64,000 nucleotides of DNA, from assembly GCA_031841125.1 (NCBI GenBank), contig CM063113.1, positions 38,036,197 through 38,100,196 of the forward strand. The letters are read 5' to 3'. The notes beneath the pieces are model-generated. The model searched no databases. It was not told where the DNA came from and worked only from the letters and a program-made list of their open reading frames with translations. Shown one piece after another: positions 44,503 through 57,725 of this stretch. The stretch is from Acanthococcus lagerstroemiae. Lineage: Eukaryota > Arthropoda > Insecta > Hemiptera > Eriococcidae. Every line of letters starts with the position of its first letter. The first letter of the stretch is position 1. The position numbers were made by a program, and so were the translations under genes.

Positions 44503-47100
44503 ATATATGATTCTTATTGAATTTCTTCTCGCCGATGATTTTTCAAAGCAACCTGGAATATGAATCTCCCCATATATTAGGATATCACTTTTAAAAATAT
44601 TCTGCAACAAAGAATTTTTCCGTTCCGCTTTGTATTTTTGAACTTTCATTGTCATATTTTTGAAAATCAAAACTCCACACTGTTTTTCATTTCGACTCAG
44701 TAATTTATTCTTTCACATTTTTTTCAATGGCTATTCTAATAAACTTTCGTAATTCGAAACTGCCATAAATAAGCAGGTCTGTAGCCAACAAGTTTATTTG
44801 GGGGGAGGAAGTTGAAGATTGTAGACAGTAAAAATGCCGACTAAAATATCAAAATTTTCAACAAAAAAAAAAAAAAAAAAAAAAAGAAGAAAGGAAGTCT
44901 TTACTTTTGCCGGCTGGGTAATAAAATTTGCCAAATGCCGATGTTTTAACAATCATTGAGGAAGAGGGAGGGCGTCACTGCGCGGTCCTGTGGAGTACGT
45001 ATATACTTGTGAATGCGATGACAGAATTTCAAACTCATTTTGAAGCGTGCTGACCTCTAGCGTGTTTGCCCGTAAATTTGTGGTAAACGAGTAGCTCAGA
45101 ATGATCGTTATTTTGTGCGAATTAAAAAGAGGGCAATTACCGCCTGGAACCCTTCGCATATTAAAAAGTGCAGATAGAGGGCGACATCGTTTCAGTACCA
45201 TGCATGAGCCGTCCGGGTGGTTTTTTCTAACATCACGTTGTATTCCAATAGAGATGGGAACATGTTTATAAATTTCCGAAAATATTTACATTACATTCGG
45301 GGCTCCAGTTTTGTGGTAATTTACTATAAGCTTAAGCATTAAAAAAACTGCCTGAAAAAAGTCAGTTGGCTGCATTCGATACTGAACTGAAATTACCATT
45401 AATTACCAGGTAATTTAGCGATTTTTTTTTTTTAAATTACGGTGGGTTTCAATCACTACACGGAAACAAAACACTAAATTTGGAACTCCGCACTAAATAA
45501 ACCTTGTTCGGTGTTGTTGTAATAGTATTAAAAAAGACTGTTACAGAAAATAGGTTTTTTTTTGTTTTTTTTTAGTAAAGAATTTCTTGCTAGTAAAGAA
45601 AGTGATCACACGAAATAATGGCGGCATAAGCATCTCACAGAATTCGATGTGGTTGACCTTTATACTGTAGGCCTATGTACAAGTTAGAAAAACGACCAAG
45701 TGCGAATGCTAAACTAATTCTATTGCAGCTTTTCTTTAACAATTTAAGATGGAATGAATAAGTCGTATATAACCACTTTTACCTAATTTCAACTAAGTCG
45801 TAGACTGAGAATAGATTGTGATAGGAAGACACGTGATGAGCTCTCGATGGATATCACAGGATACAGGGTGACCAGATACTGGTAGAGTGAAGTCGCTATT
45901 TTCAACATGCAGTGTAGCCCAAAGTCGCCCAAAATTTTCCCTTGCAGCTTGTAAGTAATTTAAACGGTGAACAGAAGAGATCGTATTGATTCAATACGAT
46001 CTTGCAAACTTATCAACTAAATCAGTGCTGCCACATGTCAGTATACAGCAGAAAGTGTTACCGTAAAGCGTGCTCGATTTCCCGTTTTTATTTACTATGA
46101 AAATGAGTAACACTGTTAACATTTCAAAAATGAAGTTCGAGTAGAAAAAACTAATATTTTTGGGAGGAAATATACAGAAAAGTGGCCGAATTTACGACTA
46201 GTCGCCTGAGTAGATTTTTCATCGCAAACGGGTCTCTCAAGTCGCCCAATTGGCGATTTATCGCCGAATATGGTAACCCTGCACAGGAATACTGAAGAAT
46301 AATATATGGAATTGAAAATAACTGCATTAGCCACTTCAATATGAAAAACAAAATCCTGATACATAAGGTACTACTGCTTACACGGACAACCTTTCTTTCG
46401 AGGTACAACTACATTATTAGTTTCAGTTGTCAAAAGTTTTATCTTGTTCCACGAGCGAAAAAATTATCTGTAGTATCTGGGAGATGGGTAGTGACCTTCT
46501 CCACCAGATAGAGCTATAAAACCGACTTTGGTAGTTTTGGACTAGGGGCACTTTTTGTACGAATCAAGTCTTCATTTTGTAAAATTAACTTCACAAAAAA
46601 TTAAATTCGGAACAATTTTCATTGATTTTCTTTTTTCATGGGTATATATTCTATAATTTTAAAGATTTTTCTTGAGAAGCCATTTTAGAGAATAAGTTTC
46701 CAACCCCTATAAGTTTTCTCAACCGGAAATGTTTTTCTGAATGATACCTACCTAAAATAATATATTCAAATCAGAATTAAGTACAATTTTTTGATTTTCT
46801 TCTTTAAAACAGGCTTACACGTTAAACCCGGAAAACATTTTGTCCCTTTCTTTAAGTATTTTCAAAATACTTTGAGATAGGCCAGAAAATAGAACTGTTA
46901 ATACCTCTTGGCTGTAATTTAACATTTTAACCTGGATATGTCTGTTGGTTGGCCTCCCATCTTATTGCCGACCGATACTGAACTTGATTCCAGTTCAGTT
47001 CACAGTTCAGTTCAGTTGGACATATTGCGTGAAGCCAATCAGTATGATTTAGCTTTTCATGGTCACAATTCAGTTCAGTGAACCACATTTCCATTAAAAA
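44503..47100. other. No recognised gene
   Basis: AT-rich DNA with an A-run at 44,862-44,884 and a 25-bp perfect palindrome (AGATCGTATTGA, centre T, inverse) at 45,978-46,002. No exon was recognised. Confidence 0.4.
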
Positions 47101-47109
47101 TTATTTTTC

Positions 47110-47720
47110 TTTCTAGCCATGTGCGCATTGATCTTAATCTTTGCTGCGCGGCTGCAGTCTGCAGCCGATTAATTGGCAGTGTTTAGAAGTTTGACATCTT
47201 ACAGCCATAGGTATAACTGAGCGAAAACTGTAACATCCCCCCCCCCCGACACACTTGATGCTCCACCCGACATTTTTCCAGCCGTGTGATCATTGATCTT
47301 GATCTTAGCTGCACGATTGCAGTCTGCAGCCGTGTGTTGTTAATAGAAATTTCCATTAGGGTATGATACACTCCTGTGACTATGATGTCATATTACGGAT
47401 CTGAGTATACTTGAGCCAAAACCGTGTTTATACCAATAGGGCACTATACATCCGAGTATACTAAGCCGCCATTTTCAACCTGACCTTTTTTGTTGACTAA
47501 TAAACGCGTCGCAGGCAGCATCTCGATCATTACCCGCAACACGTTTGTTAGTCAATGGAAAAAGTCAGGTTGAAAATGGCAGCTTAGTGTACAGTGCTCG
47601 CTCTATCGCTCTAGTATCAACCGTTACGCTCCCCCTGACATTGTTCCAGCCATTTGGTCATTGATCTTGATCTTCGCTGCGCGACTGCAGTCTGCAGCCG
47701 TGTTGATAGAAATTTCCATG
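47110..47720. repeat. Three dispersed copies of a CTGCAGTCTGCAGCCG-type repeat
   Basis: Units of about 80-90 bp at about 47,112, 47,277 and 47,645 share CATTGATCTTGATCTT, GCTGC and GCAGTCTGCAGCCG with AGAAATTTCCAT after two of them. A shorter match lies at 24,820. Confidence 0.6.
47460..47588. mobile_element. Small hairpin element
   Basis: Arms of about 47 bp, ACTAAGCCGCCATTTTCAAC and the inverse near 47,588, surround a 35-bp loop; it lies between two units of the repeat above. Likely a short foldback MITE. Confidence 0.5.
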
Positions 47721-47869
47721 GTAATTTTTAAATTAAGGTATGATCTTCGAGCACTATTGCTCGAAGCGTATAATACACTCCTGTTACTTTGAAGTGAACG
47801 AAGTGTATATCTATAGTCTGTGTATGAAGTCATACTACTGAGTATACTTGAGCGAAAACCGTGTTTGTA

Positions 47870-50800
47870 CCAAACGTTTAGGTTTTACCATTTCCTACCA
47901 TTTTGTCGTGAATGCCTTATCAATTGTGAAACTGGATACGTCTAAATAGTAAGACGAGAATGGTTCTGACATCGAAAGGACATTCTTATGTTTACTGAAT
48001 GCGTAGAACATGTGTTCAATAACTATAAGACATATCCAATATACCAATGTATCTGCATGTAATGTATGTATGTAGATACTCGTCATCAGTTTACTGATGA
48101 TTTTGACTACAAATTTCCATGGAAATTACTGTCAATAACAGGAACGCACTCTGCAATCAATTTACTGAAACAATGGTTGAAAAAAAAAAAGAAGGAAAGG
48201 GGAAAAAAGTGATTGCAAGAGCTCATTGCCGACTCAAAAAATTACAGGGACAGCTCATCAACTTTTTTCTTCATAAGATTATTACTGATAAAACATGAAG
48301 ACACAAGACAGACAGACATGTAGCTTGCCTATCTGTGCCTAATAAGACATTTTCTTCCTCGTGCTGGCTATCTTAGTTATGGTTTTTCCGCTAAGTTGTC
48401 TAAAAACCTTGAGCTTACCTGTTATGAGTTTCAATGCTTTGCCAGTTTTCATGTTTAAAAGGCCAGCTATTGGCTCCGTAGTAAAACTGTCATGACGGTA
48501 TGCGGTATCTTATTCTCAACTGAGGAACTGCAAAGTCCAGTTGCCTTATGAATTCTCCTGTTACCAGCTGATTACCCACGTTGTTTGGAAGCTTACGAGT
48601 GAAGTCTCTTGAGTTCTTGTGTGTCTGTATCGCTATCTGACTCTCGTGTTTCAATAGTACTCCACGATCTTATTCTGGTAATTTAGCCATAAAGCTGAAG
48701 CAAAGTCAGTGTTCACGTTCATCTGTATGGAAAAAAGCAAACGTCCTCGGCGCAGCCCCATAGCTGAAATTGTGAAATACCTGTTTGCAGGTGAAACAGA
48801 TCGGTATCGTATACTTTTGAGCTTTATTGGCGATACAGTGATTGGTTTGTGGCATAGACTCCGTGCAATCGGCTGTTGCGCAGTTGACAAGTATGCTAGG
48901 TACTAACAAAATTTCACTGACATTGAAATACCGAAAAATGTTTCACAAATTACGCTTCATATTATGGTTATTTCTACGGAAAACTTACATCTATGTAGTT
49001 CTGATAGCTTATTGAAAGTAGAACAGAACTGATGCAACACGCGTTGAAAATGACAAAATATTAAAGAAAAAACAGTGAAATTGCTGAAGTGTTCTTATCA
49101 GCTGATAATACATAATAGCTATCATAGATCATAGTGTGGTTCATGGGGGTCAGGACCTACTCTCAAATGAGAAAAATATTTCGGTAGTTGCACAGTATCC
49201 AAATCCGCTTTCAGTCTGTATTTTAATATCCGAATTGATTCCCGGTTTTTTTGCCATTTAATAACCGAATTCGCTCTTTAGGATATACACACGATACAAC
49301 CCCTATGCAACGATTTTGCTTCCCATTTCTACAGACTTAGGAGTATCTTTATTCTTGTTGTAGGTCCGACGCAATTGGAGAGCCGAGGCTCCCGCTACAG
49401 AGTCTGTACTCGCCGAGTGGTGGCCGCACTGCGGGTGGCAGAGAAAGTAGCCTGTCTTTCCAAAATGTAGAGCCACGTAGGGAACAATGATGATAAGTTG
49501 CTGTAAATTTTTCGAAGCAACACGCATTCAGTGACTGTAGCCATACCTGTGGAACACTGCATACAACACTTTTATCTAAGCATTTGAGAAAATAAACATC
49601 AATATCACTTGTTACACAGACAACACCTTGTTTACTAGTCACTCAGAGTTAGATTCAGATTAGGATTGGCTCCTTTCGGCGGGGCCAGGAGCGGTAGAAA
49701 TATGGCACCCACCCCCTCGGCTCTTATTTATTCAAAATTCAAAATATTAAAAAAATAATAAATAAATAAAAAAGGTTAAAAAATGTTAGGTTTCCATTTT
49801 GATACACTTTAGAACACTTATGCTGTGATTTTCCTTTCCATTTTTACAGACTTAGGACTGTCTTCAACTTTTCAGATTCGGGTCCATGAGAATTACCCTG
49901 GGCAAATTGACCGTAAGAAAATTAATCGTCGGTAAATTGGGCACTTAGTAGAATTGTTCGTTATAGAAAATTGACCTTTGTGAGTCGTTTAAATCTGGGA
50001 ACCTCCAAACTGATGTCCAAATTGTATTTTTCGAATTCTCCAAATTTTAGCTTCAGTTTTCCCCCGATTACTCAGTGTTCATAATCGAGTCAATTTATAA
50101 TCAAATGTTATCAAAATTGAATCGAGCAACCTTCAAAACCTATGAAATGATATCCCTATTATATTTCCTGATAAATCTAATTCGTGATCCTCTCTCCTCA
50201 CCACTCCTACATCCCTCAATTCTCAAATTGGGTGAAACTAATATTAAAATCAAATTTAGCGAACCTAAATACCTATGAAACACCCATGAAACTACATCCG
50301 TTATACATTTTGTAAAATTTTTGAACCTCGCTCCCTCACATGCACCACATTTTGCTAATTAGGAGCAAATCGTTACCAGAAATGAATTCAGTGACCTTTT
50401 GAAATGTATAAAACGATATCCATATTGCATTATGTGAAAATTTTGATCTCCTGTCCCAGTCTGGTAACATAGTTTTCTAGCTAGGGGTTAATGGTCAAAA
50501 ATTGAACAAATGATTTACGAGTATACCTTACCTCACAAGGCCTGTACTAATAATATTATGTGGAAAAGTAACGTGTCATTTTCAACGGTCTAGTTAGGGC
50601 TTCTGGAGGGCAACCACCTATTTAGGGCATTTGGAGGGTAATTTCGAAAAAATGACCTAGATTACTTTATGCGTTAATGCATGTTAATGTGCACGTGCTA
50701 CATTTTGTGAACATCATTTCAACGTAGATGGTCAATTTTATCCCAACCAATTTTCATAAGCTGCCTGTTTTCCATGCGCGCCAATTTTCTCGGGGCGAAT

Positions 50801-51120
50801 TCTTCGCGGTCAGTTTTCCGCAGTGATTCTCCTGATCCTTCAGATTCTAGTTGTAGGTATGGTTAAAAATTGACTGTTTTCAAGTTCTTTAAAATTAGTA
50901 TCGTAAAAATCAACTCTCTCATATGTTAGTTAGCATAAAAAGTCCTAAGTTGAGATCGTTTCCATTAGAATAATACCTTCTGGATATTTCCTCATCAAGT
51001 TTTCCTGAAATAAAATTCTTCATTACTGCAATCAATTTAGCTCATTTCTCGATATCTTCTGTCTTTGGACTCACGACTGTCCACAATTCTACAGATTCTC
51101 GTTGTAGCTTCGATGAGGTT
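47870..51120. other. No recognised gene; local repeats
   Basis: A block around 49,325 (TTTCTACAGACTTAGGA) recurs near 49,845. The stretch near 49,690 (GGTAGAAATATGGCACCCACC) has a relative at 59,025. Otherwise nothing is recognised. Confidence 0.35.
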
Positions 51121-51129
51121 CCCATTTTG

Positions 51130-52712
51130 ACCCCCCACAGCGGGTGCCACCTTGTCGTGGTGCGGGGGCTTAAGCCGGACGCAAACCCTTAAGGGCATAT
51201 CCGACGATGGGAGGCGGGCTAACGGTGAATCGTTGAGTAACTGTTGGTACCACTAGCAATATTGATCAAAATTGCTCGGGCTGGGGGTATAGCGCAGTGA
51301 CTAAGAGCACCCAGGAGAAGGGAATCTCGGAAATATAAACCAGGTATGTTGCGGTATCATAGCTTTTGACAGGAACTAGTGAGCCGCCAACTACGGGGGG
51401 CGGGACTGCGTACCCAAGTAGGTGAGACCATAATAAGTACGGTGGAATGAGCTCCACTTCTTTTGTGAGGCAGAGCACGAACGGGTCGCAGCTTCCTTCT
51501 AACCATTCTCGATCCAGCTACTCACTTTTGATGAATGTGAATGAAGCCCTCTGCAGTAGGAGACTAAGCAGCCCTATTGCACTCGTACAGATCTGCAAGA
51601 ATCCACCATCTACATAAACAAACAAAATATTATGGACAACAAAAAGATTAAAAGTGCCAGATCGAATTCGGCAAAGGGGCTTATGTCAGTCACTGCGGCT
51701 GTTGGCGGGGGTTCTAGGTAACGTCCACTCTTCTAATTCAGTTAACTTATGGAATGTTCTACAGAGTTCGTACAATCAATATAAGAATAAAATCAAAGTT
51801 TACATGTTTTCTGCTTTACTTCTGATTCAAATAATCTAGGAAGCCAGCTTACTGGTCGTTACAAGTACACTGATTTTTCATAATTTCTGCGTGAAGGCCT
51901 ATCCAGTGAAGCCAGCACGTGTGGGAGCCAATTCGGGTAAGGCCAAAAGAACTAATTTTCTCGTTCGGGAACGAATTTGGGTCCAGCCGGTAGTTGCTTC
52001 ATACTTTTTAATTTGAAATACAAATAGTTGGTAGTACACCGAAGCCCCCCCCCCAGTTTTGGGTGAAATTACTTTGTTTTGTGTACGGGAGTTCAATATC
52101 AGAATCAAGTAGATTGTTTAAATCTTTTAACTGATTTGTGGGACGTACGGGGCACAGGCTATTCGTCGCTAGAATCATTTCTCTAGATAGTAGTCACTCG
52201 TCATCCATGAGGCGCCAGTTTCACCGGCAACAAAAGGCACGATGACAGTGAGAAAATTCTACGCGTCCACGTCGTACGGGGTGGAAATCCTTCCTCCGGC
52301 AGACTCGGTGTAAGCTAAAGTGAATTTTCCGGAGCTGATGGTAAAACAGAGGGATGATATATGCCAGTAGAAGCATACCAACAAATACCGTTAAGCATTA
52401 CACTGTAGAAACGTCGCACAGGCCACCGACATCTCACCGTAAACTTACTGCCCGGGCAAGACTGCATGCTTTGGGGTTGAGTAGGCGAGTCCTCCAGCGC
52501 CTTAAACCTGGATAAATCGGTTACAAAAGCAAACCCCGACAGAAAATCACAAGAGAAGGAAAACTCACATAACCAGCTGATCTGGAAGCGAAGATGGCAG
52601 TCCCCTCAGCAGATTATATCCCGCGTGACTGATGACCACCCGAAATGAAACACCTTTACTCATAATGGGCCGCCGGTCCAGAACCTTTTATCCGAAGAAG
52701 AAGACGACTAAT
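51130..52712 (+). repeat. Possible non-LTR retroelement remnant (GC-richer)
   Basis: More GC-rich than its neighbours, opening with GCCACCTTGTCGTGGTG, a motif I associate with 5' regions of some LINEs, and closing with CCGAAGAAGAAGACGAC. A tRNA-like GGTATAGCGCAGTGACTAAG lies at 51,286. No RT motif was found, so this is tentative. Confidence 0.3.
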
Positions 52713-52818
52713 TTGTGGTACTCGTAACTTACTTTTCTGTGAATAAAGGACTCGACCTCATATCTCTAAAGCTACAGACTAATGACGTTCAACTTTATAA
52801 CAGAATGCACCATGTAGA

Positions 52819-53105
52819 CAGGAGCGTAGCGAATAGGGGGAGGGGGCTGCCCCGAATCAGTTTGTAGAATTGGAAAAATCGGCCAAACTTTTGCCAATTG
52901 GAGAATCGAAAAGTCTCGACATTATGTATTTGGCCAGTGAAACAATTCAGTCTCAAAATTCCTGTAAAATGATACCCATATTGCTTCTCAAAATGGGGGG
53001 GGGGGTACAAATTTTTTTACAGGCTACGCCCTCCCAGCCCGCACTTAAGTTGGAAATTTTATCAACATCTCCCATCCCAATGCTGATTCCTTCGCTACGC
53101 ATCTG
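52819..53105. mobile_element. hAT-type MITE, 287 bp
   Basis: Ends CAGGAGCGTAGCGAA and (reverse complement) CAGATGCGTAGCGAA, with perfect 8-bp flanks CATGTAGA (52,811-52,818 and 53,106-53,113). Non-coding. Confidence 0.82.
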
Positions 53106-53724
53106 CATGTAGATCATATTCCAGTGATTCATATCTATTGCAATATGTGTACTGAAATATAGGGAGCGCTGATGTAGCTCACAACCACCCTCTCCCAGAC
53201 ACACAAGCAGTTCCAGGATTCAACAACGAATTCTCCTGTCTTTTTAGAGGGGGGGGGGGAGCAAAGATCAATCTCGTTTTACCAAACATGTCAGTGGTCA
53301 TTTTGTTTCGACGATAATTCTAATTTGTGGCCCAGAATGTGAAGAATTCGTTTCAGACAACGTCTGTCCTCGATCAACTCTGAATTTACAGAAATTACAA
53401 AATATCGAATGTGACTGTACACATTTCTTACGGGCTCCAGCAAGTATATCGAAAATCTTCGGTATTTCGCAACCAGATGTCAGCCACTTCGATCCCGAGA
53501 GTCCCAATGCTCTTGTGAAAGTTGATTATTCATATCATGTGGAGGGTTGCCAACGGATTTCGTGAGGTTTGGGGCAAATACTTTTTTGAGGTCCCCCTTT
53601 TTCCTCAGCCTTATTTGAAATAACTGCCAAATTGTGATTATTTGGTACAGGGTTAAGCATAAACACTGACACATTTATTATTGCGGCAACATAGAAACTA
53701 CAACAGGGACGGGGGGGACGGGAG

Positions 53725-54360
53725 AGAAGCAAGATTGCCCAAATGATGGCCGTTATTCGCGATACAATTTTCGAGCCGTTTTACGAAATTTCTGTACACG
53801 TTTTCCAAATTAGCGGTGTGATAGCGGCGATTTCGAATCGAATATTTTCTCGTAATTCTTCCAATGAGCGAAGCGTTTTCACATAAGTAGACCTCAGACT
53901 TCAAGTAGCCCCACAATAAAGACGAAGAAGTGAGGGGTGAAGGAAGGAAGCGCCGTCTGGCTGCGGTGCACCCGAATTCCAGGCTAACGCTGAGTGAGTG
54001 TTGCCGCGGCCAGTAGAGTGTCCCGTAGTGGTCCTGGCAGGATACGGCAAATTCGAAGAAAAGAGAGGCGAAATGGGGTCCCGGCCCAGCCTCGAGATCT
54101 CCCTTCGGCCACCGATGCGATACTCGAAAGGGTGAGGGTGCGGTGTCCGGGAAGCCAATTTGGCATGCGTGCATCGCCATACGCTGCTCTATCAATAGCA
54201 TCCCACAGAAAAAAGTCGCAACTGGATAAGTCAGGTTAGCGCGGTGGCTATGGAAATCCAGTGCTGTGAGAGATGACGCGGGTGCCAAAAGTTTCACGCA
54301 GTAAATCAAGAGTAACGTTGGAAGTGTGGCATGTAGCATCGTCTTGCTGGAACCGGGTAC
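53725..54360 (-). pseudogene. Mariner/Tc1-like transposase relic, 3' part, interrupted
   Basis: Minus-strand frames show FQQDDATCHTSNVTLDLLRE (second catalytic Asp region), then PDLSSCDFFLW (third catalytic region), a 284-bp insertion, then LWGYLKSEVY and ENVYRNFVKRLENCIANNGH, the usual C-terminus of this transposase group. Frames shift and the N-terminal DNA-binding part is missing, so it is inactive. The 213-codon open frame over it is partly in the wrong frame. Confidence 0.65.
53918..54201. mobile_element. Insertion in mariner relic; holds dispersed repeat copy 2
   Basis: Leaving it out rejoins FFLWG to YLKSEV. Flanks CCCACAAT and CCCACAGA resemble an 8-bp target duplication. The part 54,085-54,190 matches 6,520-6,630 inverted. 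No inverted ends seen. Confidence 0.5.
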
Positions 54361-54419
54361 CGCTCAGTCGTCTTCTTCGTCTCAGCTCGAGTATAAGACC
54401 CTCTACTTTTCGGTGCCGG

Positions 54420-57030
54420 TTTTCCCGACTCTCTGTGGAGTTTCTGTGTTACCACAGTAATACATGTGCCAGGTTTTATGTTCAACCCTGTACTTCAGCG
54501 GGTCCCTGAGGGGTCCGGAAAAATTGCTCCATTCGCCCCTCTGTGCAGTTCCGATAATGTGAAAAATGTAAGGCAAATCAGAAAAATCTGACGTCTTCAT
54601 TTCCTGGCTGCTTATGGAATGGAATCGCACCCATAACAGTAACTTTCCTCGGTACATTTGGTGTTGCTGTCTATTTAGGTATGTTTTGCCCCCACCCCCA
54701 ACTAAAAACGAAATTTCCAGAAAATGAACAAAGTTTTACCCGCTTGAGTCTTCGTAAATTGTTGTAAATGGAAAGTTTGCTATACCCTAATTACTCAACC
54801 GTCAATCTGTAACCGAATGCAGCTTCCGGTTTGCAACCAAATTTAGGAAAATGCGTTCGCCGTTCCATCCATAAAACTGCACATGTAAACGAAATTGTTC
54901 AATTGAGCGTCGTACTCCGCTATCTCATTAGCCTTAACCCCTTGATCTTTTATTTATGGCCCGCTCTCTTGTCTCTAGCGAGCGTAGCTTAGGCGAACCA
55001 ACGATAAAGGTGAATTATGGGATCATAATCTAACTGACTAGCGAACATTAGCCATAAGCCGAAAGTAAGGCAATCACGTTTTCGCGTACAGCCCTTCGTT
55101 TTTAAACTACACATTCTACAACATGCGGGCAAATACTCGTATATATGCCGTCCAAGTTCTCTTCTCCCTTTGTAGAAAATGTCAGAGGTGCTTTTGAATT
55201 CCAGTCAGGTATGTTTCCAAAGTTCGTTTGCAGTTAGAAGTTTCCAGAAAAATCGATTCCCAAGTCAAAGAGTTACTTCATTATTATCTGAGAATAAAGT
55301 TCAAGCCGACCAGGAATCGTGTACTCGAAACTTACAATATCTCTTTGGGAACATTCTGAAGGCTATATTCTCATTCCGGAAGATTAATATAATTACTCAG
55401 GTCCATAAAGAAGTTCAAGTTGACATTTAATATACTTTCCCGCCAAGTATGAGAGTTTTTGCAAGTCTAACAGTAGACGTTGCTATTATCAGGTATATGA
55501 GTAGAACCAGAACTCGGCAGAAGGTCGATGTGTTTTCATTCGTCCACCAAAACCATCGAAGAGTGTTTAATTTCTGTCTGGCAACCCCTGTCGTCATGGC
55601 TACTCATCTGGAACTAACAAAAGTCGTTTTTCCTTCCTGGTTTTAAAATTTACGTTTTCAGAGAAAAAAAAAAAGCTACCACATCGTAGCAAAACAAACA
55701 AAAGGGGTTCCGAGTTTTAAAAGTGGCGGGGTTTATCTCTGCAGAAAAAGGTCCCGTAAAAAATGTAAAAAAATGAGTTTAGAGTTTTAAAAAAAAGATC
55801 TAATTTAGTACGTCGCTGAATCTGAGGCAACGAAGCGTGAGAAGCGTCGAAAAACGAAACTCTTTTATCTTTTTTAGGGATGCCGAGTTGTTTTTCAGAC
55901 TGCCTTTTCGCCCCACCCTAAAGTAGATTCAAATTTATTTTTACGGATTACTTTTCCGGTTAGGAAAAGAGAGCGAACCCGAAATAATCCGTTACATAGG
56001 ATCGTAAAAGTTATCTTGGCTACACGGGTAAAGAATAAAAAAAAATTGTCTGCATTTTTGTTGCAGTCGATTGCTTTTATCGTAAAAAGAATGCCCACTT
56101 CTTCGACGAGTCTAATTTTTTATCGTAGGTACATTGAAAAGCATTTCGCGCTCGTACGGTTCCAGAGCTTTTAATGCAGACACAGGATGAGTTCATTCGG
56201 TTGATTGGTGTTCGTGGTACACGTGATAAACTGCGCCCGAATAATAAAAAGTATCCGTACTTTCATCTTCCCCCCCCCCATGTTGTTTAGAACTTACGCG
56301 CGTACACGTTGCATAATTACTCGTACATCCTAAATTGCGGCCGCCTCTATTCTGATTCGCAGTCGTTCTAAGTGGAATGCAAATAATGCCTTTTTGAGTT
56401 CGTCTGCTCATCGTGTGTTTTACGTGAAAAGCTCCATTTTCTTTTCTCCGAGCTTTGAAAACCTGCTTGCTGGGCGTTGTAAACTTGGTTTGGAATCGAG
56501 AGTCCTTCGACTAGTTGTGGTTTCCGCGTTTCCGGTTCATTTTTAAATCACTTGAAAATCAAAAAAGTCATACCTGTTCAGCTGCGAGCAGTGGTGCTGG
56601 AGCTCGAAGCCGCAAGTGTAGTTGCTCCTCCTCACTCGTGTAGCTGCGGGAGACAACAGCATCATTTGCTCTCTCAATGGAAACCAAAAAAAATGGAAGA
56701 ATATGAGACCAGGTGCGAGAAATGTTATGCGAGAGGGCAAATATGCTTTGGATGGTCGTTTTTTTAACTAATCAGTCACTGAGAAAGAGCTCATTTTTTA
56801 CTGAAAATATTTCAATTATCACCAAAGGCGCAAAGTGCTGTGGAGTAGCGTGATTGCAATCAGAGCCTCAATCTCAGCATATACAATATTGTTAACGTGA
56901 ATTTTATTTGTTTCCGATTGCATGGAAATTACATAATATGCGCATAGTTGGGATTTTTCGGTGTAAAAATATTAGATGTCGGCATTTTCAAACATTATTT
57001 TCGGCATTACTCAGCATTTTATAAAAAGCT
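54420..57030. other. No recognised gene
   Basis: Several short frames are open but none has a recognisable domain, signal peptide or Cys pattern. Confidence 0.35.
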
Positions 57031-57035
57031 TGAAC

Positions 57036-57725
57036 CTTTTCCTGATGAGAGCAGCAGAGATAAAACTTGACTTTCAGTTGTGGGGGGGGGGGTCGGAAAC
57101 TAAATATTCGTCGACATTTTTTTAAATTTGAAAATTTGCTGATTGTTTAGTCGAAATATTTTTAATTGAAAAAGTAAATAAATAAACAAATAACCAAAAG
57201 TAGTAAGAGGGCTACTTTATAACTCTCGCCCGTCCCCTAGCTCCCTTCAGTTTGGCCACAACTTGTAACATATCTGCTGACTTCTTCGAAGGTAGGGGTG
57301 CTCGTTCATCCAGACTCTTGAAAAATTAATCTTTTTGGTATAAATTTGATGGTTAATTGAGTTTATTCGGGAACAATCCATTCGGGAATATTTCTATTCT
57401 CCATGTTTTCCCGAATAGAAATTTTCCCGAATGGATTTTTCCCAAATAGAATCAATTAACCATCAAATGTATACCGAAAAGATCAATTTTTCAAGAGTCT
57501 GGATGAGCGAGCATCCCTACCTTCGAAGAAGTCAGATATGTTACAAGTTGTGGCCAAACTGAAGGGGGCTAGGGGACGGGCGAGAGTTATAAAGTAACCC
57601 TCTTACTACTACCAAATAATCAAACAAACAAACGTTCTTAGAAAATGAAAAATTCAATGAATAGTTTCAAAATTTGCCGACTGCCAAATGATTGGGGGCG
57701 TTTAACCCCCCCTCCTCCTCCCATA
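57036..57725. repeat. AT-rich dispersed repeat A (split by foldback)
   Basis: The outer parts 57,090-57,198 and 57,617-57,725 align with 58,480-58,650 (TCGAAATATTTTTAATTGAAA and CAGTTTCAAAATTTGCCGAC). The middle is the foldback element at 57,199-57,610. Confidence 0.6.
57199..57610. mobile_element. Foldback (hairpin) element, 412 bp
   Basis: Two arms of about 195 bp are near-perfect inverse copies, from AGTAGTAAGAGGG at the left to CCCTCTTACTACT at the right, meeting around CTCCATGTTTTCC at 57,400. Flanking ACCAAA (57,193-57,198 and 57,611-57,616) looks like a 6-bp target duplication. If transcribed it would form a long dsRNA hairpin. Confidence 0.8.

Noticed and set aside
53698..54339. 213-codon open frame on the minus strand as a host gene
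   Set aside because: Transposase motifs of a mariner/Tc1-like relic are spread over different frames here, and an insertion lies in the middle. The long frame is only partly the transposase frame.
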